Source: Myxococcales bacterium
GTDB taxonomy: Bacteria; Myxococcota_A; Polyangia; Polyangiales; JAFGIB01
Reading direction: 5' to 3'
Length of the DNA: 64,000 nt
Assembly (NCBI GenBank): GCA_029880325.1
Contig: JAOUOP010000007.1
Location: forward strand, 62,001 to 126,000
Both the position numbers and the translations under genes were made by a program. The notes beneath the pieces are model-generated. The model searched no databases. It was not told where the DNA came from and worked only from the letters and a program-made list of their open reading frames with translations. Shown here one piece after another: positions 17,371 through 26,590 of the stretch; positions within the stretch are counted from its first letter, which is position 1; every line of letters starts with the position of its first letter.

Positions 17371-18093
17371 ATGAGCCGACCCTCCGACGCCCAAAGCCGC
17401 GCCTATTACGATGACTTCAGCCGCGGCTATGAGCGTGGTCGCAGTCGCGGCTACCACGCCCTCATCGACGACCTCGAACTCGATGTGGTCTTGCCCCTAT
17501 GCGAAGGCCGCAGCGTGCTGGAGGTGGGCTGCGGCACGGGGTTGATCCTCGAGCGCCTGGCCCAGCGCGCGCAATACGCCTGCGGCGTCGACCTCTCGTC
17601 CGGGATGTTGCGCATGGCCCGCGATCGCGGGCTCGAAGGCGTGCTCGGAAGCGCCACGGCCTTGCCCTTCGCCGACGAGAGTTTCGATCTGGTGTGCAGC
17701 TTCAAGGTACTGGCACACGTGCCGGACATCGGATCGGCGCTGGCGGAAATCGCGCGCGTCACCAAGCCCGGCGGACAGATGGTGCTCGAGTTCTACAATC
17801 CATGGAGCTTGCGCTACGCCGCGAAACGACTGGCCGGTCCACAGCCGATCAGCGACGGCCGCACCGAAGCCGACGTCTATACGCGTTGGGACTCGCCGCG
17901 CGCGATCGAACACTGGCTGCCCACCGGCGTCGAACTCGAGGGCTTCCGCGGCGTGCGCGTGGTCACGCCGGCGGCCTTCGTGCATCGCATTCCCGTCGTC
18001 GCACCCGTGCTCGCCGCAGTCGAGCGCGTCGCATTGGATTCGCCTCTGCGTTATTTCGGAGGTTTTCTGATCGCGTTGCTGCGCAAGCGCTGA
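17371..18093 (+). CDS. Class I SAM-dependent methyltransferase
   Basis: 240 residues with a Methyltransf_11-type Rossmann fold. Motif I is VLEVGCGTGLILERL (about 49-63), motif II includes CGVDLSSGMLRMARDRG, and the post-I region reads LPFADESFDLVCSFKVLAHVPDIGSALAEIARVTKPGGQMVLEFYNP. The C-terminal part, with a hydrophobic PVVAPVLAAVERVALDSPLRYFGGFLIALLRKR ending, may bind lipid or membrane, as in ubiquinone or glycolipid methyltransferases. The ATG at 17371 fits the family start. It sits between a glycosyltransferase and a TPR gene, all on the plus strand. The substrate is not evident. Confidence 0.88.
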   Translation: MSRPSDAQSRAYYDDFSRGYERGRSRGYHALIDDLELDVVLPLCEGRSVLEVGCGTGLILERLAQRAQYACGVDLSSGMLRMARDRGLEGVLGSATALPFADESFDLVCSFKVLAHVPDIGSALAEIARVTKPGGQMVLEFYNPWSLRYAAKRLAGPQPISDGRTEADVYTRWDSPRAIEHWLPTGVELEGFRGVRVVTPAAFVHRIPVVAPVLAAVERVALDSPLRYFGGFLIALLRKR

Positions 18094-18118
18094 CTTGCGA
18101 CACTGGGCACTTGGCGAT

Positions 18119-19102
18119 ATGAGTCGTACGCCGATGGCAAACGACGGTCACAGCTCCCAAGGATTGCGACAGCGCGTGGAAGAAGCGTTGACCGCAGGAG
18201 CGCGCGGCACCAGCGTGCTGATGCAGCTCGAGCGCCTGGTACAGAGCGCCGAAGATGGCAGCGCCGACGCCCTTTTCGCACACCGGCAGTTGGCAGAGCT
18301 TCGGCTGGAGCGCTCGCCGTGGCGCGCCGCGCTTCACCTTCGACAGCTCATCCAACACGGCGGCGCCGACGACGGCGTGCACGCATTGATGGGGTTGTGC
18401 CAGGCGCTGCTCGGAAACTTTCACGCCGCCGCGCGCGCCTACGAACGCGCGCTCGAAGACTGCGAAGACAACCCCTGGTATCGGCATAACCTGGGGCACC
18501 TGCTCGACGTGGGCGCCGATCGCCCCGAAGCGGCGATAGGTCACCTGCGGCTGGCACATGAGCTGGAGCCCGACGAAGACGAGATCACCGCCTCGCTGGC
18601 GCACTGCCTGGCACGGCTGGGCGAGCTCGATGAAGCTCGCTCCCTGGCCTTGCACGCCCTGCGTGCCGCACCCGACAGCGCCGAGCACAAGTTGCTCGTC
18701 GATTGGATCGACCGCGGCGCGCCGGGACAGGACTCCCCGGGCACCCTGCTGCGTCAAAGCGCGATGGACAAGCGCAGCGAACCCAGTGAAAGCGTTTCTG
18801 GCGACGACCCCGTGGTTCGCTTGCTGTGGCAGCGCATGGGCGAAGCCAGCTATAGCCGCCAGGAGATCCGTCGCGCGGTCGCCCTTTGGCTCGACTTCCG
18901 GGGCGAGCGCGAGCTACGTGGGACCAAGCCCGAGGTTCACGCCGCCGCGGTCGAGTACACCATCGCCAAGCTCGACGGTTTGCAGAACCTGACCCAGGGA
19001 CGCATCGCACGCCGCTACGGTGTGGCGCCTGGCTCGATCTCCCAGCGCTACGGCGAAATCCGAACCACGCTGGCGCTGGTCCCGAGCGATCCCCGCTACT
19101 GA
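18119..19102 (+). CDS. TPR protein with C-terminal helix-turn-helix-like domain
   Basis: About 327 residues. Residues 45-210 contain tetratricopeptide-like helical pairs (DDGVHALMGLCQALLGNFHAAARAYERAL, then DNPWYRHNLGHLLDVGADRPEAAIGHLRLAHELEPDEDEITASLAHCLARLGELDEA). After a short spacer the C-terminal 90 residues form a helical unit ending in LTQGRIARRYGVAPGSISQRYGEIRTTL, which has the look of a helix-turn-helix. This arrangement suggests a TPR-sensed DNA- or protein-binding regulator, but that is inference. ATG 18119 preferred; a TTG 24 bases earlier is possible. It lies 25 bases after the methyltransferase and 59 before the PATAN-J gene. Confidence 0.75.
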   Translation: MSRTPMANDGHSSQGLRQRVEEALTAGARGTSVLMQLERLVQSAEDGSADALFAHRQLAELRLERSPWRAALHLRQLIQHGGADDGVHALMGLCQALLGNFHAAARAYERALEDCEDNPWYRHNLGHLLDVGADRPEAAIGHLRLAHELEPDEDEITASLAHCLARLGELDEARSLALHALRAAPDSAEHKLLVDWIDRGAPGQDSPGTLLRQSAMDKRSEPSESVSGDDPVVRLLWQRMGEASYSRQEIRRAVALWLDFRGERELRGTKPEVHAAAVEYTIAKLDGLQNLTQGRIARRYGVAPGSISQRYGEIRTTLALVPSDPRY

Positions 19103-19161
19103 CGCCAGCTTCGGCCTGCACAAAAGTTGCCCGCCGATCGAGACTCCGTTACGCCGATGGC

Positions 19162-20169
19162 ATGCGCGAGGCAGGCTGCGGCGAGGACAAGGGCCCCTGG
19201 TCACAGTCGGCGATTGCCTTTTGCCGCGCACTGTTGTCACTGGGACGCTCGCGCTGTAGTGGCATCGTGCGGGTGGACTGCGAACGGGGCCGCTCGGGCC
19301 TGGTGCTGAACGACGGACGGATCGTGGGCTTGCACGGGCCGTTTCGAGCTGCGCGAGCCCTGGGTGATGCACTGATCGAAGCCGGCCAGCTGGATGCCGC
19401 CGCCCACCTCGAGGCACTGCGCGCCGATCATGAAAGCGACGCATCGCCGGATGCGAAGCTGCCCGCGGGTCGTTGGCTGCTTCGCCACGGCCTGGCCAGC
19501 GCCCAGTCCATCGATCGCGCCCTGCGCTTGCAGGTCGAGGAGCAGCTGCGGGCGTTGCTGTCCTGCGAGCAGCTTCGCAGTGGCTTTCAACATGTGCCGG
19601 CGCAGGGCCCCGGGATCGATGACGCGAGCTGGCCAACAATCGCAGATGTGGTCTTCGATGCGCTCACGGCCCAGGTCTCCGACAGCGACCGCCGAGATAT
19701 TGCCCAGCGCCTCCGAGGACGCCGCGTTCGGCTGACCAAGCGGGGCGAGAGCACCCTGGGCGCACTCGAGTCCGACGGCTCCAACGCTGAGTTGATGCGC
19801 GTGCTCCAGGGCGGCGTGTGCTTCGATGTGGCCATCACCTCGGCGGGGGTGGAGCGCCTGTTCGTCGCTGCCGAACGTCTGGGATTTCTGCGCGACGCCG
19901 ATGCTGCGGTATCCGGGGAACGCTATCGACTGCTGCTACGCAAGCGCCGACAGCTGCGGGCCGGCAGCGATGCCCACAGCTTGCTCGAGCTGGACGCCGA
20001 CGCGAACGCCGGCGCGGCGCGACGCGCCCTGAGGCGTCTGGCCCGCGATCTCCATCCCGACGGTTTCGACGCCGATGCGCCCCCAGGCCTGCGGCGCGTC
20101 GCCGAAGAGGTCATGGGCGACCTGGTGGCCGCCGAACGGCACCTGCAGGAGCATCTGCGAAGCGCCTGA
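19162..20169 (+). CDS. PATAN (DUF4388)-like / J-domain fusion protein
   Basis: A 335-residue protein. The N-terminal region (about 20-90) reads SGIVRVDCERGRSGLVLNDGRIVGLHGPF followed by ALGDALIEAGQLD, the pattern of PATAN/DUF4388 domains found in gliding and signalling proteins of Myxococcota. The middle is helical. The last 64 residues (272-335) resemble a J-domain: HSLLELDADANAGAARRALRRLARDLHPDGF, with the essential HPD tripeptide at 298-300, then a helix. J-domains stimulate DnaK ATPase. A PATAN module joined to a J-domain suggests a scaffold that recruits Hsp70 to a signalling complex; this is inference. It may share a transcript with the TPR-HTH gene upstream. Convergent with the next gene. 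Confidence 0.78.
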   Translation: MREAGCGEDKGPWSQSAIAFCRALLSLGRSRCSGIVRVDCERGRSGLVLNDGRIVGLHGPFRAARALGDALIEAGQLDAAAHLEALRADHESDASPDAKLPAGRWLLRHGLASAQSIDRALRLQVEEQLRALLSCEQLRSGFQHVPAQGPGIDDASWPTIADVVFDALTAQVSDSDRRDIAQRLRGRRVRLTKRGESTLGALESDGSNAELMRVLQGGVCFDVAITSAGVERLFVAAERLGFLRDADAAVSGERYRLLLRKRRQLRAGSDAHSLLELDADANAGAARRALRRLARDLHPDGFDADAPPGLRRVAEEVMGDLVAAERHLQEHLRSA

Positions 20170-20190
20170 TCGCCTTCAGCCGCGTGGGTG

Positions 20191-22641
20191 TCATTGCGCG
20201 GAGTTGGTAGCCGCATCTTCGACCGGCTGCCACCAGGCATCGCCGGCTGGAGCCGTCGGCTGCGGCTCGGGTGGTACCGCGGCGGGCTCGGCCGGTGCGC
20301 CGTCGGGGAAGCGCTCGATGGCGGGCGCTGGCGTCGCGACCGGATCGATCACCGGGCCGAGCGGACTCTGCAGCTGCCACCACGGGCGTGCGGAAAAACC
20401 GCCTTCGCGGTCGAAGCCGGCGCTGACGTGGGCCTGCCACCAGGGGCCGGTGGGCGTCGCCGGAGCGCTCCGGGCAACGTTCTGAACGCGCCTTGTCTCA
20501 GGTCCGATCCGAATCACGTGGCGCGCCACGGTGCGGGCCTCGCGGAAACGTGGAAAGCGGTAGGCCGAGATCTGCGGGACCATGCAGGCGACCAGCTCAG
20601 GGTCGTCGGGCAGAAAGGAGAGGGCATGGATGCTGCCGTCGCCCTCGGCGATGAAAGCCAAGCGAATCTGGGCGAGCTTGGGGCTGCGCGCGAGCAGCCC
20701 GTCGATGCACGGCTTGAGCTGCGCGGCGTGTTCGTCAAAGACTCGCGCGATGGCGTCACCAGCGAGCGTGGCCGGAAGCGGAGCGGGTGGCGGCGGCGGC
20801 GGTGCGTCCGCGCGCTGCACGGGGGACCGATCGGCGGGCGCCAGCAGTCGAGCCACGGTGTCGCCGAGGGCCCTCGATGCGCGACCGTCGTCCAGCAGAC
20901 TGCGCAGCAGCTCGGGTCCGCTCTCGCCTCCGTGCTGCAGCACGCCGCGGGCCGCCTCGTCGAAGACCTCCGGGACCTGGGCGAGGGCGCTGTCGGCCCG
21001 GTAGCTGCGCAACAGCGCCATCAGCGGCTCGACCACGCTGGCATCGCCCAGCTCGCGCACCGCCCGCACCACCGCTGGCAGGTTCGAAAGCGGCGTCTCG
21101 TGATCGTTCATGCGCTCGATCAGCAGCGGCACCGCGCGCCGTTCCTGGGCGTTGAGCAGCGCCGGCACCAGCATCGGCAACGGCGGTGGGCGCGTGTCCT
21201 GGATAAAGTCGTAGCGGCGGTCGAGGGCCTCCACCAGGTGGATCGAACCCGCCGTGCGCTCACGCACCGCCGCGGCCACCGCGTCATCCAACTCCGGCGG
21301 GCTGCTCGGATGCTCGTAGATCTGCAGCAGGTCGCGGGTCGCGCTGGGCTCGGGCAGTGCCGAAAGCATGCGCACGGAGAAGCGACGGGCGGGCACGGTG
21401 CGGGCGTCGGTGTCGAGGGCCAGCGTCCGCAACATGACCTGCAGCTCCGGTGACGGTGCAGTGGCTGCCGTGGGCACCCCGTCCGGGCTCAGCTCGCCCG
21501 CGTGCTCGAGATTGGCCGAGGCTATCGAAGTTGCCAGCGCGAAGCGCGGCTGGATGCGGCCGTCGGCGGCGGCCAGCAACAGCACCTCGCCGGTGGCCGT
21601 GACCACCAAGAGCCCTGCGCCCAGCGAGCGCGCCGCCACCGCATCGTGCTGTAGCGCCCGCGCCCACAACAACTTTCCCGCCGCGTCGAAGCCGAAGACG
21701 TGGCGGTAGAAGAGCCCGTACTGGCGGCCATGGGCGCTGGCCACCCCCGCCGTCGCTTGCTCGAGACCGACCACGTGATCGACGCGACCGTGGGCGCTGG
21801 GAGCGCCGGGGCGCGGCTGGTAGGCGCTGTGCTCGCCCCGCGGCGCGCCCGGCAGCTCGAGCGCGGGGCGTGAGAGGGGCGTGACCGGACCCGAACGCAG
21901 CCCGCGGTAGGTGTCGCCGGCACCCACGACGTAGATGCGCCCATCGCCGAAGAGCAGCTTGCCGTCACGTAGCTGTACCCACTCGATGCCATCGTCGCGG
22001 CTGCGCAGGCGCGCCAGCTCGCGTCCGCTTTGGGGGTCGAGCAGCACCACGCTTTGGCGTTGCCAGGGTACGGCGACGAGCCCCGCCTGGGCCGCGGGTC
22101 GACCCATGGCGCCATCGGCCTGATGCGACCACAGCAGGCGGCCATCGCGCGCATCGAGGGCGATGATCTGCGAGCGGGTCTCGGCGGCGCTGCCGGTGCG
22201 CGTCGTGCCCACGCCCACGACCACATCGCCGGCACGCGCGGCGCCGAGCCAGATGGGATGGGTCAGGTCATGACCAAAGCGGGTCAAGCCACTCTCGGCA
22301 TCGAATGCTTCGAGACGGCCGCCAGCGCTGACCACCACCAGGTCTCCCAGCAGCTGGGGCCGCGAGTCGGCCAAAAGCGCCCGCCGCCAGCGGACTTGGC
22401 CGCTCTGACCCTCGACCAGCAGCAGCTCGGGTTTTACGCCCGCCGTGGTCATCGGAATGACGCCGGCCTCGACGCCTGCTCGCCCCTCAGCTTCCGCGAG
22501 GCGCGCCAGGGCCACCCGCGTCTTTTTGGGGGCATTGTCCGGAAAGCGGGTGTCGAAGGCCGCTTTGATGCCGGCGCCGCAGCCGGCGGCCAGCGAAAGC
22601 AGCGTCAACACAAGCCCCGCGATCGCGCCGCGCGCGCCCAT
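20191..22641 (-). CDS. PQQ-propeller / HEAT-repeat lipoprotein with AgmX-like C-terminal domain
   Basis: 816 residues. Signal peptide with lipobox LAAGC (Cys21). Residues about 60-400 show repeated propeller blades such as SGQVRWRRALLADSRPQLLGDLVVVSAGGRLEAFDAESG and RSQIIALDARDGRLLWSHQADG, as in BamB/PQQ-like proteins. Residues about 430-600 look like HEAT repeats (VPALLNAQERRAVPLLIERMNDHE, LPAVVRAVRELGDASVVEPLMALLRS). The region about 640-735 resembles the AgmX/TonB-type C-terminal domain (LKPCIDGLLARSPKLAQIRLAFIAEGDGSIHALSFLPDD with conserved Cys). A Pro/Ala-rich tail ends the protein. The ATG at 22641 overlaps the upstream HEAT gene's stop by one base (TGATG). Function unknown; an envelope scaffold is plausible. 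Confidence 0.75.
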   Translation of the reverse strand: MGARGAIAGLVLTLLSLAAGCGAGIKAAFDTRFPDNAPKKTRVALARLAEAEGRAGVEAGVIPMTTAGVKPELLLVEGQSGQVRWRRALLADSRPQLLGDLVVVSAGGRLEAFDAESGLTRFGHDLTHPIWLGAARAGDVVVGVGTTRTGSAAETRSQIIALDARDGRLLWSHQADGAMGRPAAQAGLVAVPWQRQSVVLLDPQSGRELARLRSRDDGIEWVQLRDGKLLFGDGRIYVVGAGDTYRGLRSGPVTPLSRPALELPGAPRGEHSAYQPRPGAPSAHGRVDHVVGLEQATAGVASAHGRQYGLFYRHVFGFDAAGKLLWARALQHDAVAARSLGAGLLVVTATGEVLLLAAADGRIQPRFALATSIASANLEHAGELSPDGVPTAATAPSPELQVMLRTLALDTDARTVPARRFSVRMLSALPEPSATRDLLQIYEHPSSPPELDDAVAAAVRERTAGSIHLVEALDRRYDFIQDTRPPPLPMLVPALLNAQERRAVPLLIERMNDHETPLSNLPAVVRAVRELGDASVVEPLMALLRSYRADSALAQVPEVFDEAARGVLQHGGESGPELLRSLLDDGRASRALGDTVARLLAPADRSPVQRADAPPPPPPAPLPATLAGDAIARVFDEHAAQLKPCIDGLLARSPKLAQIRLAFIAEGDGSIHALSFLPDDPELVACMVPQISAYRFPRFREARTVARHVIRIGPETRRVQNVARSAPATPTGPWWQAHVSAGFDREGGFSARPWWQLQSPLGPVIDPVATPAPAIERFPDGAPAEPAAVPPEPQPTAPAGDAWWQPVEDAATNSAQ

Positions 22642-23573
22642 CACGGCTCCGTCCTTCCGGACGGCACTTTGCGCCCGGGTGAAAGCTCGATGCGCTTGCC
22701 CTGGTGACCGGGCCGGTCGTCGATGCGCCGGGCGGTCTGGACCACGGCATGGCGCAGATCGCGGGTGCCGCGGAAGTCCAACGTGCGCGCCATGCGCTCG
22801 AGAAAGATCTTCACGCTGGGCCCGGCCACCTCGCCCAGCCGCGCCACGATGTCGAGCTTCAGGGGCTCGTCCAGGTCGGCGCGCAGCAGCAGCTGTTCGT
22901 AGCCCGAGAGCATGACGTCGATGGGGCTGCGGCCGAGACGCTCGTGAAAGCCCGCGGTGGCAGCTGCGTCGGCCAGCCGTCCGATGGCTGGCGCGGCCTC
23001 GCGCACGCCGCGGTCCAGGGCTCGAAAGAGCAGTGGCAGCTGGGCCCGGGCGCCGCGCAGGCCCAGGCCCCGGGCCGCCCGTCCGCGCACGCCGGCGTCG
23101 CTATCGCCCACGGCAAAGGCCAGCGCCGCTTCGATGGCGGCCTCGGCTTCGGTGCCCTGGCGGGGCATGGCCAGCAGCCCATCGAGCGCCAGCTGACGCA
23201 CCGCCGCCCTGCGATGGCGGGCCATGCGCTGCAGAAGTGCACGGGCCGGGGGCAATGCCCTGTCGGGCCGCTTGGCGGCCGCCAGCGCGCGCAGGGTATG
23301 CTCGCTGAGGGCGTCGGGCTGGCCCTGGAGCAAAAAAGCGTCGAGCACGGCGACCGCCCGGGCATCGGCCCGCGCCACCAGCCCATCGATGGCTGCGCGC
23401 ACCGCCTGTGGGTCGGACCCCTGCAGCTGCGCCTGCAGGGCGGCCACGCTGCCGACGCCCCCACCGGCGCCCCCGCGGGGAGCTGCCCGGGCCCGGCCCG
23501 CAATCAGCCCCAACGGCAGCAGCAGCAGCCACGGCAGCATCCATCGCAGCGCTCGGGGGCCTCGTTCCGACAT
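22641..23573 (-). CDS. Secreted or anchored HEAT-repeat protein
   Basis: 310 residues. An N-terminal signal or anchor (LRWMLPWLLLLPLGLIAGRARA) is followed by alpha-helical repeats of HEAT type: PQAVRAAIDGLVARADARAVAVLDAFL, HTLRALAAAKRPDRALPPARALLQRMARHRRAAVRQLALDGLLAM, then DSDAGVRGRAARGLGLRGARAQLPLLFRALDRGVREAAPAIGRLADAAA. These resemble scaffold repeats that bind partner proteins. The C-terminal tail is basic and disordered. The gene is directly upstream of, and coupled to, the PQQ/HEAT lipoprotein, so the two products may form one periplasmic complex. I see no enzyme motif. Confidence 0.75.
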   Translation of the reverse strand: MSERGPRALRWMLPWLLLLPLGLIAGRARAAPRGGAGGGVGSVAALQAQLQGSDPQAVRAAIDGLVARADARAVAVLDAFLLQGQPDALSEHTLRALAAAKRPDRALPPARALLQRMARHRRAAVRQLALDGLLAMPRQGTEAEAAIEAALAFAVGDSDAGVRGRAARGLGLRGARAQLPLLFRALDRGVREAAPAIGRLADAAATAGFHERLGRSPIDVMLSGYEQLLLRADLDEPLKLDIVARLGEVAGPSVKIFLERMARTLDFRGTRDLRHAVVQTARRIDDRPGHQGKRIELSPGRKVPSGRTEP

Positions 23574-23637
23574 GTCGGGGAAGCCTCCGCAATTTCTTCC
23601 CCACTGGCCACCCGCGGGCGTCCGAACGCTGTAGGAT

Positions 23638-23655
23638 CGCGAGCGCTTGCTCGCG
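23638..23655. promoter_or_regulatory. Perfect short palindrome between divergent genes
   Basis: CGCGAGC and GCTCGCG pair around a GCTT loop (7-base stem) in the 191-base gap between the HEAT operon (minus) and the NAGPA-like gene (plus). It could be an operator for the divergent promoters or a chance palindrome in GC-rich DNA. I found no convincing -35/-10 pair. Confidence 0.3.
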
Positions 23656-23764
23656 CCGCAGGTATCGACTCTCTTAATTTGACTCATCCGTTCAGGTCGT
23701 CCCTCCTGTCGAAAATCGCGGTGGCGTGCATGAACCTCAAGCACATCCAAAGGGAGCGCGAGCC

Positions 23765-26590
23765 GTGGCCGAGCTAGCGCCGGTCAGCGCCGCCACGGCG
23801 CCCGCTGCGGCGCTTCCGGTCCGCCGCCGGCTGCGCGGACCGCTCGGCGTACGCATGCGTCTTTTCGCGCTGCTGCTGGCACTGGTGGTCGGCTTCGCCC
23901 TGTGGCGCGTGACCCAGGGGGCGGTGGTGCGCGCCGGCGCGCTGGAAAAGGCCCTGGCAGCTTTCCTGGAGCGCGAGGGACTGCGCGTGGATGCCGATTC
24001 GGTGCGCTGGCTCGGGCCCAGAACCTCGGCCCTGAGCACGCGACCGGCGATTTTTCTCGCCCAGCGCGGCAGCGAGTTGCCCGATCTCTACTACGCCGAC
24101 GTCCGTGCCAGCCGGGGTGGGGCGGTGCTCGACGCGCTCTTCGTAAAAAATCTAACGCGCAGCTCCAGCGCGACCGAGACCCAGCCGACGCTGCTGGGGC
24201 GCCACCTGGCCTTTGGCGTGCGCGTGGGCGACCTCTACGATGCGGTGATCGTACTCGATACCGGCGGCGAAGAGCCGGTGCTGACGGCGGCCTGGCCCCT
24301 CAGGGCCAAGCTCCAAAACGCCATCACCAACCTGCAGGACAGCGGCCGTTACCGGGGATTCGGGCGGCGGCGCTACCAGCTGGTGCCGGCGGCGGTCGAG
24401 TTGAGCATCGGAGTCGAGGGCAACTACTTCGCGATCGATGCCGACGGCGAGACGCTGCAGATCGATCCCGACAGGCTCGAGCCCGTCGACGGCCAGGTGC
24501 GACTGCGCGCCAGCACCCCCGGCAAGGGCATGCCCGGCACGCTCACCTGGCTGGTCGACACGGTGCGCAATCTGTCCTTTGTCGGCGCCGAGCCGGTGGC
24601 CTGGCTGGAGCACGTGGTCTTCGGGCTGACCGACCGTGCCAACCGCGCCTACCACGGCGCCGTCGGCGTCGACACCGAAGCCGAGGTGCGCGAGGCGTTG
24701 GCCGTTGCCGATCTGAGCCCCGAGCGCGAGGCCCTGCTCACGGCGCCTGACCCCGAGTTGGGGTGGCCACCGCCGGCCCTGAAACCACAGCTGCCGGGCA
24801 CGGTGCGCGGGGAAGGGCGCTGGTTGCCAGTCGTCGACGACCCCTTCGTCAACGCCTACCCGAATGCGCCCCCCGCGTTCTACCAGACCTTCTTGCGCGT
24901 CGATCCCGAGCGCGACTTCACCCGCGTCTACTACACGATATGGGATCCGCGTCAGGTCCAGCTGCACATCGCGATGGGAACCGAGGAGCCCGAGAGCGCC
25001 ACCGGCGAGACTGGCAGCGGCATGATCCCCCGCGATTCCGAGACCGTTTCGCGACTGGTGGCCGGCTTCAATGGTGGGTTTCAGGCGATGCACGGCGAGT
25101 TCGGCATGATGTCCGAGGGGCGCGTGTACCTGCCGCCCAAGCCCTACGCGGGCACGGTGGCGGTCTACGAGGACGGCCGCGTGGCCATGGGCTCCTGGGG
25201 CGGCGTCGATCGCGGTGGCTGGGACGAGGAGCGGGCCAACCGCCAAATCCCCGAAGACATGGTGGCGATGCGCCAGAACTTGACCAGCGTGGTCGAGGGC
25301 GGGCGTTACAATCCCTGGAAGCGGTGGTGGTGGGGCGCGGCGCCGGTGTGGGCCGAGGAGCAGACCTACATCCATCGCTCCGGCCTGTGCCTAACCAAAG
25401 ATGGTCACATGGCCTATCTATGGGGCGAGTCCATGGGCCCGGAAGAGTTGGGCAAGGCGATGCTGGCGGCGCACTGCGAGCGTGGGCTGCATCTGGACAT
25501 GAACAGCCGCCACACGGGACTCGAATTCTACCGCCCCCTGAAGCAGGGCGAGGCGCCGCTGGGGCGCGCCCTGCTCGAAAGCGAGTATGAGGGACCGATG
25601 CCGGAGACGCCGCAGGCCGGCGCCCCGCTTCTTCGAGCCCGCAAGGCGGTGCGCACGATGACGCCCCTGCGCTTCCCGCGCTACGTGCAGCGCGACCCGC
25701 GCGATTTCTTCTACCTCACGCTCAAGCCGGTGCTGCCGGGCCCCGACCTGCGCCTCGGCACCCGCCGCATTCCCTTCGAGACCAGCGGGCTGCCCCACGC
25801 CGGCTGGCCCCATGCCTTCGCGCGCGCCGGCCTGCGAAGCGTCGACGGCGGAGGCGCCTGGCTGGTGCGCATCGACGCCACCCGGGCGCTGCCCACGCCG
25901 GCAGCTGCTTGGCCCGACGAAACGCCCGGCAATGCCCAGGGCGCCCAACCCGGCACCGCGGAATCCGCCGAGGCCGAGCCGCCGCAGGGCGAGGCGCTGG
26001 CCTACCTGGTCGCGTCTGCGCCCGCTGGAACCCAGGCTGCAAGCGCGGACACCGGTCCGGTGCCGGCGGCGCTATCGCTGACGCGCGAGCGGGGCCCGGC
26101 GAGCCTGTTGCGCCACCGGCTGGTGCCGAGCAAACGGCTGACCCCCGGCGCGGCGCTGCTCTCGGGGCCGCCCCTGCGGGCCGTGCCATCGGCACGCGCG
26201 GCGCTCGGCATCGACCCCGACGGCTTCCTGGTTTACGGCGAGGTCGACGCGCGCGAGCCGGAGGGGGCCCTGGCGGCGCGCCTTCTGCGCGTCCGGGTGC
26301 GCGAGGCCATCGTCGTCGAACGCCTGATCTTCGCCGCCGATCAGCGCCTGGTCGCGGTCGACGGCGAGACCGAATTCGAGGCAGTCCCGCCCGGGGCGCT
26401 GGCCCTGCGGGCCGAAGGGCGCCCGGCGGCCGAAGTGCTCAACCCAGACGTCAAACCGCGGCCCTATCGTTTCTGGGGCTGGATGCAGGGGCGCCGCGTC
26501 CGCTATTTCCCGGAGGGCCCGCCGCGTTTCGAAGCCCCCGAGGACGTGGTGGAGGAGGCCACGGGCGGCGCCCCGGTCCCGGGGAACTGA
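23765..26590 (+). CDS. Membrane-anchored phosphodiester glycosidase (NAGPA)-like protein
   Basis: 941 residues. AGGGAG lies eight bases before the GTG at 23765. A transmembrane anchor (MRLFALLLALVVGFALWRV) occupies residues 31-49. Residues about 365-600 resemble NAGPA/DUF2233 phosphodiester-glycosidase domains: RLVAGFNGGFQAMHGEFGMMSEGRVYLPPKPYAGTVAVYEDGRVAMGSWG, then GLCLTKDGHMAYLWGESMGPEELGKAMLAAHCERGLHLDMNSRHTGLEFY. NAGPA enzymes remove N-acetylglucosamine or related caps; the family also includes phage and envelope proteins. The large N-terminal region (50-360) and the C-terminal 300 residues have no match I know. The substrate is unknown. It is longer than typical NAGPA proteins because of these extra regions. 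Confidence 0.75.
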   Translation: MAELAPVSAATAPAAALPVRRRLRGPLGVRMRLFALLLALVVGFALWRVTQGAVVRAGALEKALAAFLEREGLRVDADSVRWLGPRTSALSTRPAIFLAQRGSELPDLYYADVRASRGGAVLDALFVKNLTRSSSATETQPTLLGRHLAFGVRVGDLYDAVIVLDTGGEEPVLTAAWPLRAKLQNAITNLQDSGRYRGFGRRRYQLVPAAVELSIGVEGNYFAIDADGETLQIDPDRLEPVDGQVRLRASTPGKGMPGTLTWLVDTVRNLSFVGAEPVAWLEHVVFGLTDRANRAYHGAVGVDTEAEVREALAVADLSPEREALLTAPDPELGWPPPALKPQLPGTVRGEGRWLPVVDDPFVNAYPNAPPAFYQTFLRVDPERDFTRVYYTIWDPRQVQLHIAMGTEEPESATGETGSGMIPRDSETVSRLVAGFNGGFQAMHGEFGMMSEGRVYLPPKPYAGTVAVYEDGRVAMGSWGGVDRGGWDEERANRQIPEDMVAMRQNLTSVVEGGRYNPWKRWWWGAAPVWAEEQTYIHRSGLCLTKDGHMAYLWGESMGPEELGKAMLAAHCERGLHLDMNSRHTGLEFYRPLKQGEAPLGRALLESEYEGPMPETPQAGAPLLRARKAVRTMTPLRFPRYVQRDPRDFFYLTLKPVLPGPDLRLGTRRIPFETSGLPHAGWPHAFARAGLRSVDGGGAWLVRIDATRALPTPAAAWPDETPGNAQGAQPGTAESAEAEPPQGEALAYLVASAPAGTQAASADTGPVPAALSLTRERGPASLLRHRLVPSKRLTPGAALLSGPPLRAVPSARAALGIDPDGFLVYGEVDAREPEGALAARLLRVRVREAIVVERLIFAADQRLVAVDGETEFEAVPPGALALRAEGRPAAEVLNPDVKPRPYRFWGWMQGRRVRYFPEGPPRFEAPEDVVEEATGGAPVPGN

